From Victivallis lenta (GTDB lineage Bacteria; Verrucomicrobiota; Lentisphaeria; Victivallales; Victivallaceae), in assembly GCF_009695545.1 (NCBI RefSeq), contig NZ_VUNS01000003.1, positions 186,001 to 250,000 of the forward strand: a stretch of 64,000 nucleotides of DNA. The letters are read 5' to 3'. Below are positions 22,943 through 33,278 of this stretch, in pieces (position 1 is the stretch's first letter; the number at the start of each line of letters is the position of its first letter). Under the pieces are notes generated by a model. That model was not told where the DNA came from. It worked only from the letters and a program-made list of their open reading frames with translations, and ran no database searches. The position numbers and the translations under genes are program-made.

Positions 22943-25900
22943 ATGAGTCGTATCCTCGGACTTGATGTCGGAACGAATTCTCTTGGCTGGGCAATTCTGG
23001 ATCCTTTTCAAAAGGTGTTTGTTGACACGGGAGTGGTCGTATTCCAACAGGGGATTCCTGAAGAAAAAGGGAGGGAGGCAGAATGTTCCCCGGCTGCCGA
23101 GCGGCGGAAATTCCGGGCTGCACGTCGCTTGAAATACCGTCGCCGTCTGAGAAAATATCATACCTTGAAGGTACTGATTGAAAATCAGATGTGCCCATTG
23201 ACCATACCTGAATTGCAAAATTGGATTCGGAATGGAAAATTTCCCATTGAAAACCGAGAATTCATCGCCTGGCTCAGCAGCACGAAAGAAGACAATCCCT
23301 ATTATTTTCGGGCTAAAGCCGCCGAACGGAAGTTGCCGCCACTCGAATTGGGACGGGCGTTTTATCATCTGGCGATTCGGCGGGGCTTCAGGAGTTCCCG
23401 CAAAGAGACCTCCGGTTCGAACGAAAAAGAATTGACCAGTTTTAAGCAGGAGATCAACCGCCTGACTGAAATTCTGCAAAGAAAACAGTGCACTTTGGGG
23501 CAGTATTTCTATGAACTGTTCCAGAAGTCTGAAAAAATCCGGAAAATCAACCGTTGCGGAAGAAAAGAGCACTATGAGCCGGAATTTGACAAAATATGCG
23601 AAGTGCAGAATCTTCCGGAACCCTTTGTCTCTGAAATGAGAAAGGCCATTTTCCTGCAACGCCCCCTGCGTTCGCAGAAATATCTTGCAGGGCATTGTTC
23701 TCTGGAGAAAAAACGAGTTCGCTGTCTGATCGGCCATCCGCTGTTTGAACGCTATCGGATGCTTTCGTTCATCAACAGCATCAGAAAGAATGGCGTTCCT
23801 CTGAATGAACGGGAACGGCAGAAAGCACAGGCTGCTTTTCTGGTCAGCAAGCCAAGTTTTGAATTTGAAAAACTGGTTCGGAAATTATACCCCGGATATC
23901 CGAAGAATGAATGGTCAGAGTGGAATTATCCCCCGGATAAATCGATCGCATCATCTCCCGTCACGAACCAGTTGCAGAAAATACTGGGAACTGAAGATCT
24001 TTTCGCCTGGCACCATGAATACATCGGGCGCGACAACAAACCGAAAAGCATGGATTACCAGATCCTGTTTGACGCTCTTACATTTTTCGATGACGACGGT
24101 ATGCTGAAAAATTTTGCCATCGAACGAGCCGGTTTGACTGTAGATCAGGCGGAAAAATTTGTCAAGATTCGAATTCCGACAGGGTATGCGAATTTCAGTC
24201 TTTATGCGATCCGGAAGATTCTGCCTTTCCTTGAAGCAGGGCATATTCAGACCCGAGCGGTGTTTCTGGCAAAACTACCGGATGTACTTGGGAAAGACGT
24301 TTTTCAGAAAAACGGGGAGAAAATTATTGCGGATATGGAACAGTTGGAGGCCGACTGGCGTATGGAGCGGGAATCGGCGTCGGAATCCGGCGAACGGGCC
24401 GCATTTCTTTCCCTGACGGAACGGATCAAACACTATCTGGAGGATGAATTTCATGTGACACCGGATCGTTTTGAATTGCTGTACCGCTACAACAGCCGTT
24501 CCGACTATCAGGATCACACCCGATCCGGGATTCTTCCGGAAGTGAATTTGGGAATGATCTACAATCCGATGGTGTACCGGTCGCTTAACGTTCTCCGACG
24601 TCTGGTCAATCATCTTCGCAAAACGGGGAAAATCAATGCAGATACCGAGATTCATGTGGAACTCGCCCGTTCGGTAAATGACAAAAATACGCGTATGGCT
24701 GTTGCGAACGATCAGAAAAAACAGGAAAATCTGCGCAAACAATATAAGGAAGCGATCGAAGCAGAGGGATTTGAAGCGACCGAAGAGCGGATTTTACGCT
24801 ATGTCCTCTGGATGGAACAGAACAAACACTGTCTTTACACCGGGAAAGCAATCGGGCTGGCGGATTTGATGAGCGAAAACGACCTTGTTGAGCTTGAACA
24901 CACCGTTCCGCGTTCCCGGGGCGGGGACAGCAGCAGGGAAAATTTGACTCTCTGTTTCACGGATTACAACCGCTACACCAAGAAAAACGGTCTGCCGACG
25001 GCTTGTCCGAATTATGACGTAAAATGGAAGGAATACAACTCGATCCGGGAGAATATCAAAGTTGCCGGTTGGGAGGAAAAGCGGGAAAATCTGCGTTCGC
25101 GTCTGGAAAAGCTCCGTTCTGCCGCCAGAGGCAATCCGCAGAAACGGGTCGAAATGCTCGAATGCAGAAGAGAATTCGAATACTGGTGCGCCAAACTGGC
25201 CGCCTTTGAAATTACGGATGAGGAGTTGCGCCGGAAAGGATTTTCCAGACGGCAGCTGGCGGATACCGGAATCATCGCCCGGCATGCGGTTTTTCTGCTG
25301 AAATCCGTTTATGGAAATACCTACTCCAGAAACGGGCGCGTGACGGAATGGGTAAGAAAAGCGTGGGGTGTGCAGGGAATCTATGAAAGGAAAGACCGCT
25401 GCGATCACCGGCATCATGCCATCGATGCCATGTGCATTGCGGCCTTGACGGAGGATTTCTTCCAGAAGATCAGCGCGGCATATCGGGCTGACGAGGAAAA
25501 GGCGATGGCATACGCCCGATACAACAGTACTTTGCCCGACGCCTATCCGTGGCGCTCGTTCCCGGAAGATGTATTTGAAAAATCAGAAGAGATTCTGGTC
25601 ACCCATTTTATCCGGCACAATGAAACGAAGCAGGCTAAAAAACAAGTTCATCTTGTCACGCCGTACAAAACGGCGGATGGCGGACTCCGGCGGGTGGTAA
25701 CTGCCGGCGGCGACACAGTCCGCGGGCAGCTGCATAAAGAAAGTTATTTCGGACGGATCAGAGACCCGGAATCCGGTGAAAAAAAATCCGTCCTGCGCAA
25801 AGAGTTGAACTCTCAAAATTTCAAAACTGAATCCGCTCTCGCCGCAATTGTCGATCCTGCGATTCGGGAGGCCGTATCCGCTCAGCTTCGTCTCCGCATG

Positions 25901-26581
25901 AGTTCAGGGAAAAGCTTCAAAGAAGCGATGGATGAGGGTGGTTTTCGCATGAGATCCGGGGACGACGTCTTCCAAGGGCCGCCGATCCGCAAAGTCCGGA
26001 GTTTCGTCCGAACTGCAGAGCCGTTGAAAATCCGGAGACACGCCTATGCATCCGAAGCGGAATACAAAAACTACATTTATGCCGATACGGCCAAGGGCGG
26101 CAATTTCAAAGCGGCGCTCTTCCGGGCGCCTCGGGGAAAACTCTGCTATTGTCTGCAATCGCTCTGGAACTGGGCGAACGCACATAAGCGGCCAGACTAT
26201 GTTCCTCCGGAAAAACAGCCGGGGGTGGGCGAATTCCTCGGTTTCATTGCGCCGGGAACCATGGTGCTCGCCTATGAAAATACGCCTGACGAATTGAAAA
26301 AACTATCTCGGCGGGAACTCAATAAGCGGTTGTATAAAATTATTGTGATAGAAAAGGATATTCAACGCTTGAGTCTTCGTTATCATTGCGAGGCCAGGGC
26401 CAAATCCGAGGTACAGGAGGAAATGAAAAAAACGCTGGGAGTCGAAGAGGCGTCAACCATTTTTTTCCAGGAGCCGGCAAAGCTGTTGAAAATCACCAGT
26501 GGAGAATTTTCGAATCATTTGATCTTCGAAGGAATTGATTTTGTCATGTCCATTGACGGCGAAATACGTTTTCTGAAATAA
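22943..26581 (+). CDS. cas9: Cas9 endonuclease, type II-C
   Basis: 1212 residues, ATG 22943 after AAAAGGAAC. RuvC-I with D8 (LGLDVGTNSLGWAI), arginine-rich bridge helix (about 54-80), RuvC-II with E573 (IHVELARS), HNH domain with H653 (LVELEHTVPRSRGGD), RuvC-III with H825 and D828 (HRHHAIDA). All catalytic residues are present, so both strands of target DNA should be cut. The length is above the common 1000-1100 of compact II-C enzymes because of extra sequence in the C-terminal third (about 900-1212, PAM-interacting side). Neighbours are cas1 and cas2 only, without csn2 or cas4, which defines subtype II-C. The PAM cannot be read from this sequence. Confidence 0.97.
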   Translation: MSRILGLDVGTNSLGWAILDPFQKVFVDTGVVVFQQGIPEEKGREAECSPAAERRKFRAARRLKYRRRLRKYHTLKVLIENQMCPLTIPELQNWIRNGKFPIENREFIAWLSSTKEDNPYYFRAKAAERKLPPLELGRAFYHLAIRRGFRSSRKETSGSNEKELTSFKQEINRLTEILQRKQCTLGQYFYELFQKSEKIRKINRCGRKEHYEPEFDKICEVQNLPEPFVSEMRKAIFLQRPLRSQKYLAGHCSLEKKRVRCLIGHPLFERYRMLSFINSIRKNGVPLNERERQKAQAAFLVSKPSFEFEKLVRKLYPGYPKNEWSEWNYPPDKSIASSPVTNQLQKILGTEDLFAWHHEYIGRDNKPKSMDYQILFDALTFFDDDGMLKNFAIERAGLTVDQAEKFVKIRIPTGYANFSLYAIRKILPFLEAGHIQTRAVFLAKLPDVLGKDVFQKNGEKIIADMEQLEADWRMERESASESGERAAFLSLTERIKHYLEDEFHVTPDRFELLYRYNSRSDYQDHTRSGILPEVNLGMIYNPMVYRSLNVLRRLVNHLRKTGKINADTEIHVELARSVNDKNTRMAVANDQKKQENLRKQYKEAIEAEGFEATEERILRYVLWMEQNKHCLYTGKAIGLADLMSENDLVELEHTVPRSRGGDSSRENLTLCFTDYNRYTKKNGLPTACPNYDVKWKEYNSIRENIKVAGWEEKRENLRSRLEKLRSAARGNPQKRVEMLECRREFEYWCAKLAAFEITDEELRRKGFSRRQLADTGIIARHAVFLLKSVYGNTYSRNGRVTEWVRKAWGVQGIYERKDRCDHRHHAIDAMCIAALTEDFFQKISAAYRADEEKAMAYARYNSTLPDAYPWRSFPEDVFEKSEEILVTHFIRHNETKQAKKQVHLVTPYKTADGGLRRVVTAGGDTVRGQLHKESYFGRIRDPESGEKKSVLRKELNSQNFKTESALAAIVDPAIREAVSAQLRLRMSSGKSFKEAMDEGGFRMRSGDDVFQGPPIRKVRSFVRTAEPLKIRRHAYASEAEYKNYIYADTAKGGNFKAALFRAPRGKLCYCLQSLWNWANAHKRPDYVPPEKQPGVGEFLGFIAPGTMVLAYENTPDELKKLSRRELNKRLYKIIVIEKDIQRLSLRYHCEARAKSEVQEEMKKTLGVEEASTIFFQEPAKLLKITSGEFSNHLIFEGIDFVMSIDGEIRFLK

Positions 26582-26603
26582 AATCCTCAGAGTGGAGATG
26601 GTC

Positions 26604-27509
26604 ATGCTGAAGCGGACGCTGTTTTTCGGATCTCCCGGCAGGTTGTTTCTCGAACATTCTCTGCTGGCTTATGAAATGCGAAATGCAAACGATGCTTCGG
26701 AGAAGCGGACATTTCCGCTGGAAGATCTTGGTTTCATCGTTCTGGAGTCTCTGCAGCTTGCCGTGACAACGGCATGTCTCAATGCACTGGCGAAAGAGAA
26801 TATTGCCGTTGTCGTCTGCGATCATGCGCACATGCCCTCGGCAATGCTTCAGCCGTTTTCCGGGAACACGCTGGCGCAACGGCATACGGAAGCGCAGCTG
26901 CGGGCCACCGAGGCGCTGAAAGCCCGTCTCTGGCGGCAGACGGTCAAGGCCAAGATCATCAATCAGGCTGAATGCCTGAAGCGCCTGGGCTTGCCGGATC
27001 GACGGTTGCGTGTGCTGGCGGAATCAGTTAAGGCGGGAGACTCCGACAATGCGGAAGCCGTGGCTGCACGATATTATTTTCAGCAGCTCGCCGAACCGGA
27101 AGCATTTTCCCGTTGTCGGGACGGGATTCCTCCGAATCCCGCGCTGAATTACGGATACGCCATTTTGCGGGCGGCAGTGGCCCGTGCCTTGACGGGTTCC
27201 GGGCTGCTTTGCGTGGCGGGGATTCACCACTCGAATCAGTACAATCCTTTTGGGCTTGCGGACGACATCATGGAGCCGTTCCGTCCGTTTGTGGACGAGA
27301 TGGTTTTCTCCTCCCGTGATTTTTTTGTCGTGCCGGAATTGGGAAAGGTTCAAAAAGCACAACTGCTCCAGCTTTTAACGGCGGATGTCATATCGGGAAC
27401 GGAAAGGCGTCCTCTTCTGAACAGCATCAGCTGTACTTCCGCATCGCTGGTTCGTTGTTTTCTGCGGGAGGAAACGGTTGTAAAATATCCGGAATTTGTG
27501 AAAAAATGA
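26604..27509 (+). CDS. cas1: CRISPR integrase Cas1
   Basis: 301 residues from ATG 26604 (GGAG six bases upstream); GTG 26592 or ATG 26598 are alternative starts. Typical type II Cas1: beta-rich N-terminus (MLKRTLFFGSPGRLFLEHS), then the helical catalytic domain with NAEAVAARYYF (metal-binding glutamate), GIHHSNQYNPFGLADD (histidine and aspartate) and PFVDEMVF. Cas1 and Cas2 together insert new spacers at the leader end of the array. It starts 22 bp after cas9 and overlaps cas2. Confidence 0.95.
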   Translation: MLKRTLFFGSPGRLFLEHSLLAYEMRNANDASEKRTFPLEDLGFIVLESLQLAVTTACLNALAKENIAVVVCDHAHMPSAMLQPFSGNTLAQRHTEAQLRATEALKARLWRQTVKAKIINQAECLKRLGLPDRRLRVLAESVKAGDSDNAEAVAARYYFQQLAEPEAFSRCRDGIPPNPALNYGYAILRAAVARALTGSGLLCVAGIHHSNQYNPFGLADDIMEPFRPFVDEMVFSSRDFFVVPELGKVQKAQLLQLLTADVISGTERRPLLNSISCTSASLVRCFLREETVVKYPEFVKK

Positions 27510-27850
27510 GTGCGGAATATCAAGCTGTCAGCAGGTATGCGGCGATGTGGATCTATGTGATGTTCGATTTACCGACCAATACGAAGGCGCAACGGAAAGC
27601 CGCTGCCGGATTTCGTCATGATTTAATCAAGGACGGATTTCAAATGATGCAGTTTTCCGTCTACATCCGGCACTGTGCTACCGGAGAGAATGCTCTGGTG
27701 CACATCAACCGGGTTGAAGCAATGGTTCCGGCGGAAGGTATTGTCACGGTTTTGAAAGTGACCGACCGTCAATTCAGCGACACGCGGACTTTTGTCGGTA
27801 GAAAAACCACTCCGCCGCCGCCCGCACCTCTTCAATTGGAGCTTTTTTAA
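27506..27850 (+). CDS. cas2: CRISPR adaptation protein Cas2
   Basis: 114 residues. ATG 27506 overlaps the cas1 stop (ATGA). Ferredoxin-like small protein with WIYVMFDLPTNT at the N-terminus, where the aspartate is the conserved one, then FQMMQFSVYIRH. The tail QLELF is a common end for II-C Cas2. It forms the scaffold of the Cas1-Cas2 integrase. The array starts 58 bp after the stop. Confidence 0.94.
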   Translation: MSAEYQAVSRYAAMWIYVMFDLPTNTKAQRKAAAGFRHDLIKDGFQMMQFSVYIRHCATGENALVHINRVEAMVPAEGIVTVLKVTDRQFSDTRTFVGRKTTPPPPAPLQLELF

Positions 27851-27908
27851 AAAAAACTCTGAAAAATATCAAAGATGTTTCTCATACTAAAGGAGTTGCA
27901 ACCCCAAT

Positions 27909-28802
27909 AATATAACCCACCTTCAAATTACATCAAATCACAACATCCAACGATATCTCCGATGAATATCAGAAAATATAACCCACCTTCAAATTACATC
28001 AAATCACAACATTCGTCGTCGAACAGCATATTGCGGAAATAATATAACCCACCTTCAAATTACATCAAATCACAACGTTGCGCAGCATCTCGTAGCCGTA
28101 CCACGGAATATAACCCACCTTCAAATTACATCAAATCACAACTCTCGGACGTCTGGGAGTACCGCCTCGAACAATATAACCCACCTTCAAATTACATCAA
28201 ATCACAACACCCTGCCGTCATTTAGCCGCACTTCATATAATATAACCCACCTTCAAATTACATCAAATCACAACTCCGGTAATGCTAGATCATTTGGTTG
28301 TAGAAATATAACCCACCTTCAAATTACATCAAATCACAACGCACAACGCCGGTGAACACGTACAGCGTCTAATATAACCCACCTTCAAATTACATCAAAT
28401 CACAACCGGTACGACCTCCAGCACCCGGAACAGGCGAATATAACCCACCTTCAAATTACATCAAATCACAACCCTAAAGGCAATGGGCAACACCCTCGGT
28501 TTAATATAACCCACCTTCAAATTACATCAAATCACAACATCAAAAACGCGGTCGAACTCAAGGACGGGAATATAACCCACCTTCAAATTACATCAAATCA
28601 CAACTGCCAGCCTCTAATGAAGACCAAATTGATAAATATAACCCACCTTCAAATTACATCAAATCACAACAAACGGCCAGCGAAAGAATCACAACCGAAA
28701 AATATAACCCACCTTCAAATTACATCAAATCACAACCAGAACATTGAGGAATTGGCTCATTGTTTAAATATAACCCACCTTCAAATTACATCAAATCACA
28801 AC
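27909..28802 (-). CRISPR. Type II-C CRISPR array, 14 repeats and 13 spacers
   Basis: Fourteen identical 36-bp repeats (plus strand from AATATAACCCACC to CAAATCACAAC) at exact 66-bp spacing, with thirteen 30-bp spacers. The anti-repeat of the tracrRNA and the GTTGTGATTTGATG start typical for II-C show that crRNAs are read from the minus strand, towards cas2. In that direction each repeat contains TTGATG, 16 nt and TATATT, i.e. a sigma70-like promoter whose start point would fall inside the next spacer. No degenerate end repeat is seen at either side. No spacer was recognised as matching the rest of this window by eye. Confidence 0.98.
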
Positions 28803-29008
28803 TTTTACCGGGTAGTGCCCGGTGCAGAGAATAGTTCTGATGTGATCTAGGTCAAATGAAAAGTCGGCAACCTTACTCTGATTTTGCAATACCATACGAA
28901 TTCTTCAAATTTTACAATACCTGATTCTGGATGAAGTTTTTCTTTGAGCTTGCGATATGGTTTCCGGCGGATGCTTTGGAGTATCGAAAGTGCATCCGCC
29001 GGATTTTT
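28803..29008 (-). other. Flank of the array, probable leader side
   Basis: A/T-rich stretch between the last repeat and the end of the glycosidase gene. With crRNAs read on the minus strand, this side would be the leader. It contains a short inverted repeat CCGGGTAGTGCCCGG (28808-28822). No gene is seen. Confidence 0.4.
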
Positions 29009-32000
29009 TTACTTTGCAAGAAGCGAGGCTCCGGCGAGGATCAGGAGGGATTCGCCGGTTGCTTCCAGTTCTACGGCGGCGATATCTGCCGTCGGATCGG
29101 GATTGTCGATTTCCACGAGAAAAAGGCCGTATTCGAGCATACGCGGCGTGACAAAACGGAAGGCAGGCGGAATTCCGCGGCTGTCCGCGGCCAGGAACCA
29201 GTCGCGCAGCTCCCGTTTGTTGCACAGTTCCGCCGGAGAAGTGCGGCTGCCGTCGCGGCGGACAAAATGGACGCGGCCCAGCGTCTCCGCTTGTTCCGGT
29301 ACATAAGCGGCGGTCAGCAGGAGAAACAGCTTCTCCGGCCGGACATCGACCGGAAGCGTCAGCCGGGAGCCGTGGATTCCTTTCCATGCAGCGGCGGAAA
29401 GCAGTACCGGAGCAGAGGAAAAGCGAAACGGAATCCGATGGATCAGCTCTTTCCCGTGCAGCGCTTTGCCGAGCTCCTCCGTGCCGACGTGTTTCTCTCC
29501 GAGGGAGGCGCGGGGAGCGCCGGCCGGCAGCGGGAGCGGCGTGCAGCCGGGGATCGGTGTATTCGACACTCTCTCCAGCGCGATGTCATCCATGACCAGT
29601 GTGCCGGGCCGCTCGATTCCGACGCAGAAAACCAGCGTCGCATCGCTCGCCGGGATCTCGACTTCCACGCTGCGCCGGACGAAACCGTCTCCCGGCGCAA
29701 CCGGAGCGGTATGATAGCGTTTGAAGTAACCGCTGTTCCGGTCGAACACATCGAAGTAGGGAGAAACGGGTTTGGCGCCGGTATTTTTAAAACTGCCGCT
29801 GAAGAGACAGCGCTCCGGCCCCGGCACGCGGGCGTCGAAGAAGGCGTAAACCCGTCCGGCTCCGGACGAAGTCAGTTCCAAGGCGTAGTTTCCTGTCGCC
29901 GCATCGGTGGTTACCGCAATGCGTCCCTGCGGATCGAACTGCCTGTCGCGCAGCTGCCACTGCATTGCGGCGGCGTTTTTGAGACCGCCGGTCGCCACGT
30001 CGCCGGAAATTTCTTCAAAGGAGTAATTCGGACAGAAGTTGGTCGTCTCCGCGATCTCTTTGAAGCCGGTGAGCTTCTGCCTGCTGACGACATAGATGAT
30101 TTCCGTCGGACGCAGCGTCCGGTATTTTCCGGAGGCGCCGGAGAATTTCACCTCGCGTCCGTAGAGATCGTAGACGGCGTCGACTTCGCCTTCGAGTTCC
30201 CAGACCGCTGTAGCGGCGGTCCGGCCGAGGACAGTCAGGATGCTTCCGTCGGTGCGGCGGAAGCCGTGACGGAGATCGAGCGGAGTTTGCGTCACCTGTC
30301 CGGTGTAGCGATCGCATTTGCGCAGCATCGCCTGGGCGAACGCGAGCGCCGGCAGCGACGGAATCGGCGAAAGCGTCTGGTGCGAAAAGAAGAAATCCTC
30401 TCCGAAGCTGAAGTATTTTTCGAACCCTTCTTCGATGAACCAGAATTGAATCGCCGCAGTCAGCTTCGCCTGCATCGCGGGGTCGGCGATGGTGTGCCAC
30501 ATCTGTTCGGTCTGCCAGAGCTTCATGCCGGGCCGGGCTTGTTCGACTGCCCGCTTCAACTCCGCGATTCCCTTGAGCCCCTGGTAGGAGTGGACGTTAT
30601 AGAAGTCGCAGTAAGAGGCGGCTCCGAGAGTCAGCAGCTCGAACGGCATGGCGTTGTCGCAGGCGGCTCCGTAACCGAAACCGCTGACCAGGATCTTCGC
30701 TTCGGGATCGGCGGAACGGATGGCCCGGTGCGCCCTTTTCAGGAGCTCCAGATAGTCGGCGGTGGAACCGGAAAAGCTTGCGGCCGGGGCGGGCGGGTGC
30801 CAGTCGACTTCGTTCCAGATCTCCCAGGCGGCAACCTTGCCGCGGTAACGTTCCGCGACGGCACGGACGTAGCGCTCCCAGTCGTCCGGGTCGGCGGGCT
30901 TGCGCCGGGCGGACATGTCGGCGTTTTTGTGGGTGGGGACGATTGCGGAATCCGCCGCCCAGACCGGCGGAGAGCCGAGAATGCCGAGCATGCGGATGCC
31001 TGCTTCCCGGTTTCGCTCCACGATGGCATCGCTCCAGCGCCAGTCAAACTGTCCCTTTTCCGGCTCCACGATGAACCAGTGGAAGGCATCGCTGCGGCTG
31101 TTGCGGATTCCGGTTTTCGCAAGCACGTGCGGGAGGTCGAAAAGATGGTGGCCGATGTAGTCGGCGAAACGGCCGTCCGGCAGTTCCTCATCGGGCCGGT
31201 TCAGTTCAGCATGCGAGAAGACATAACGTTCGCCGCCGCACTCCAGCGTGAAGCTGTAATGTCCCGGGGTTCTGACCGGCAGTTCGATCTGAAACTCTTT
31301 CTGCCGGGTCCGGGCCGGAATGCGGATTGTTTCGCGCACTTCCGGCAGTGCGGCGCCGTCGGTCTCTCTGCCGGTGAGGCGCAGGAGGAAGTCCTGTTCC
31401 GTATCGGAGAAATTGGCGCCGGAGAGACGCAGCACCGCTTTTTCACCCGGAAGAGAGAGCGAATCGTCGAACGACCATACCGGCAGCAGGGTGGCGCCGC
31501 TCTGCCCGGCGGCGGTCAGAAGCTCCGTTTTGCCGGAGCGGAGGTCCGCCAGCAGCGTTGTGGATTCTCCGGGCGGGAAGGGCGTATCCGGGGTCGAGTC
31601 GAGTTCCGCGCCCTGCAGCTGCCGGGCGGAGACCCGGATGGCGCTTGCGAAGAACGGCGGTCCCGCCGAGACGGAGAAACTGCCCGGCATCGGAGAGAGT
31701 TTTCCGGAGAAAGGCGCCTGCGAAAGTTCCCGGCCGTCGACGCTGAGGATCAGCCCCGCTTCGCCCCAGCTCAGGGCGACGTTGACCGGTCTGCCCTTGA
31801 CGAATATCTGTTCGCGGGGGCCGGAGACGCGGGCAGTCTGCTTTCCGCTCCGGGCGACGCCGAGCAGCGCGCGCTGGCCGTTTTCTCCGCTGGAAATGCA
31901 AATTCCGAGAAGAGTGCGGGCCGCTTCTTCTCCCTCGATGGCCGGAACCATCGAAAACGCAAAAGCCCATTCGTTCTCAAATTCCGAGGCGGGCTTGGCC

Positions 32001-32146
32001 GGGTTCAGGGTCAGTTCGACGGTGCCGGCGGCAGCGGCGATTGTGCCGGGAACCGGGAATTCCCGGAATTTCCCTTTGTAAAGCGGTTCGCCCGCAGACA
32101 GTACCGCCGCGGCCAGACAGACGCCGATGAGGATCAGTTTGCGCAT
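29009..32146 (-). CDS. Secreted GH-A clan glycoside hydrolase-like protein
   Basis: 1045 residues with a signal peptide (MRKLILIGVCLAAAVLSAGEP), start ATG at 32146. The first about 280 residues are beta-rich (concanavalin/carbohydrate-binding-like). A TIM-barrel domain (about 330-650) follows with WEIWNEVDW (E446, acid/base position) and LWQTEQMWH (E547, nucleophile position), the spacing of GH5/GH39-like enzymes. The remaining 400 residues are beta-sandwich domains, one with FDARVPGPERCLFSGSF resembling a carbohydrate-binding module. The substrate is not evident. It starts 1 bp after the pseudopilin gene, so the two are co-transcribed. The opposite strand has a long open frame that I regard as a shadow. 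Confidence 0.8.
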   Translation of the reverse strand: MRKLILIGVCLAAAVLSAGEPLYKGKFREFPVPGTIAAAAGTVELTLNPAKPASEFENEWAFAFSMVPAIEGEEAARTLLGICISSGENGQRALLGVARSGKQTARVSGPREQIFVKGRPVNVALSWGEAGLILSVDGRELSQAPFSGKLSPMPGSFSVSAGPPFFASAIRVSARQLQGAELDSTPDTPFPPGESTTLLADLRSGKTELLTAAGQSGATLLPVWSFDDSLSLPGEKAVLRLSGANFSDTEQDFLLRLTGRETDGAALPEVRETIRIPARTRQKEFQIELPVRTPGHYSFTLECGGERYVFSHAELNRPDEELPDGRFADYIGHHLFDLPHVLAKTGIRNSRSDAFHWFIVEPEKGQFDWRWSDAIVERNREAGIRMLGILGSPPVWAADSAIVPTHKNADMSARRKPADPDDWERYVRAVAERYRGKVAAWEIWNEVDWHPPAPAASFSGSTADYLELLKRAHRAIRSADPEAKILVSGFGYGAACDNAMPFELLTLGAASYCDFYNVHSYQGLKGIAELKRAVEQARPGMKLWQTEQMWHTIADPAMQAKLTAAIQFWFIEEGFEKYFSFGEDFFFSHQTLSPIPSLPALAFAQAMLRKCDRYTGQVTQTPLDLRHGFRRTDGSILTVLGRTAATAVWELEGEVDAVYDLYGREVKFSGASGKYRTLRPTEIIYVVSRQKLTGFKEIAETTNFCPNYSFEEISGDVATGGLKNAAAMQWQLRDRQFDPQGRIAVTTDAATGNYALELTSSGAGRVYAFFDARVPGPERCLFSGSFKNTGAKPVSPYFDVFDRNSGYFKRYHTAPVAPGDGFVRRSVEVEIPASDATLVFCVGIERPGTLVMDDIALERVSNTPIPGCTPLPLPAGAPRASLGEKHVGTEELGKALHGKELIHRIPFRFSSAPVLLSAAAWKGIHGSRLTLPVDVRPEKLFLLLTAAYVPEQAETLGRVHFVRRDGSRTSPAELCNKRELRDWFLAADSRGIPPAFRFVTPRMLEYGLFLVEIDNPDPTADIAAVELEATGESLLILAGASLLAK

Positions 32147-32147
32147 C

Positions 32148-32927
<780 letters not shown>

Positions 32928-33213
32928 TTCCTTTCAGTTAAAGCTGTTATGAAATAAGAGCGTCTGCATGGCATAGTTTCCTGCCGGCCGGCGAAACATT
33001 TGAAAAAACCGGTTCGCGGCTGGTTTTCCGATCGCATCGATTGTATCGTCTCCATAGTTAGTTGAACGTTCTACCTTTTAATTATGAATCATCCGGCGGA
33101 AAAATGCAAGCGGAAATCGAAAAAATTACTTTGGAAAGGTGAAAATTTTCCGAAAACCGCTGCGGAATTCCATGTCGGAAACCACAGATCGGCTGATTAT
33201 TGCCGGGCTGCCC

Positions 33214-33241
33214 TTTCAAAATCATCTTTTCGGGTTATATT
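33214..33241 (+). promoter_or_regulatory. Sigma70-like promoter of the mechanosensitive channel gene
   Basis: TTTCAA 33214-33219, 16 nt, TATATT 33236-33241, 37 bp before the chosen ATG at 33279. The divergent gap 32928-33278 otherwise shows only imperfect palindromes (for example around 33027-33045) and no gene. Confidence 0.45.
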
Positions 33242-33278
33242 ATTAGGAGACAAACAGGCGGTCCCGGGGGAGGAAAAC

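Noticed and set aside
28617-28850. Small protein with a repeated NITHLQITSNHN unit
   Set aside because: It is the translation of CRISPR repeats.
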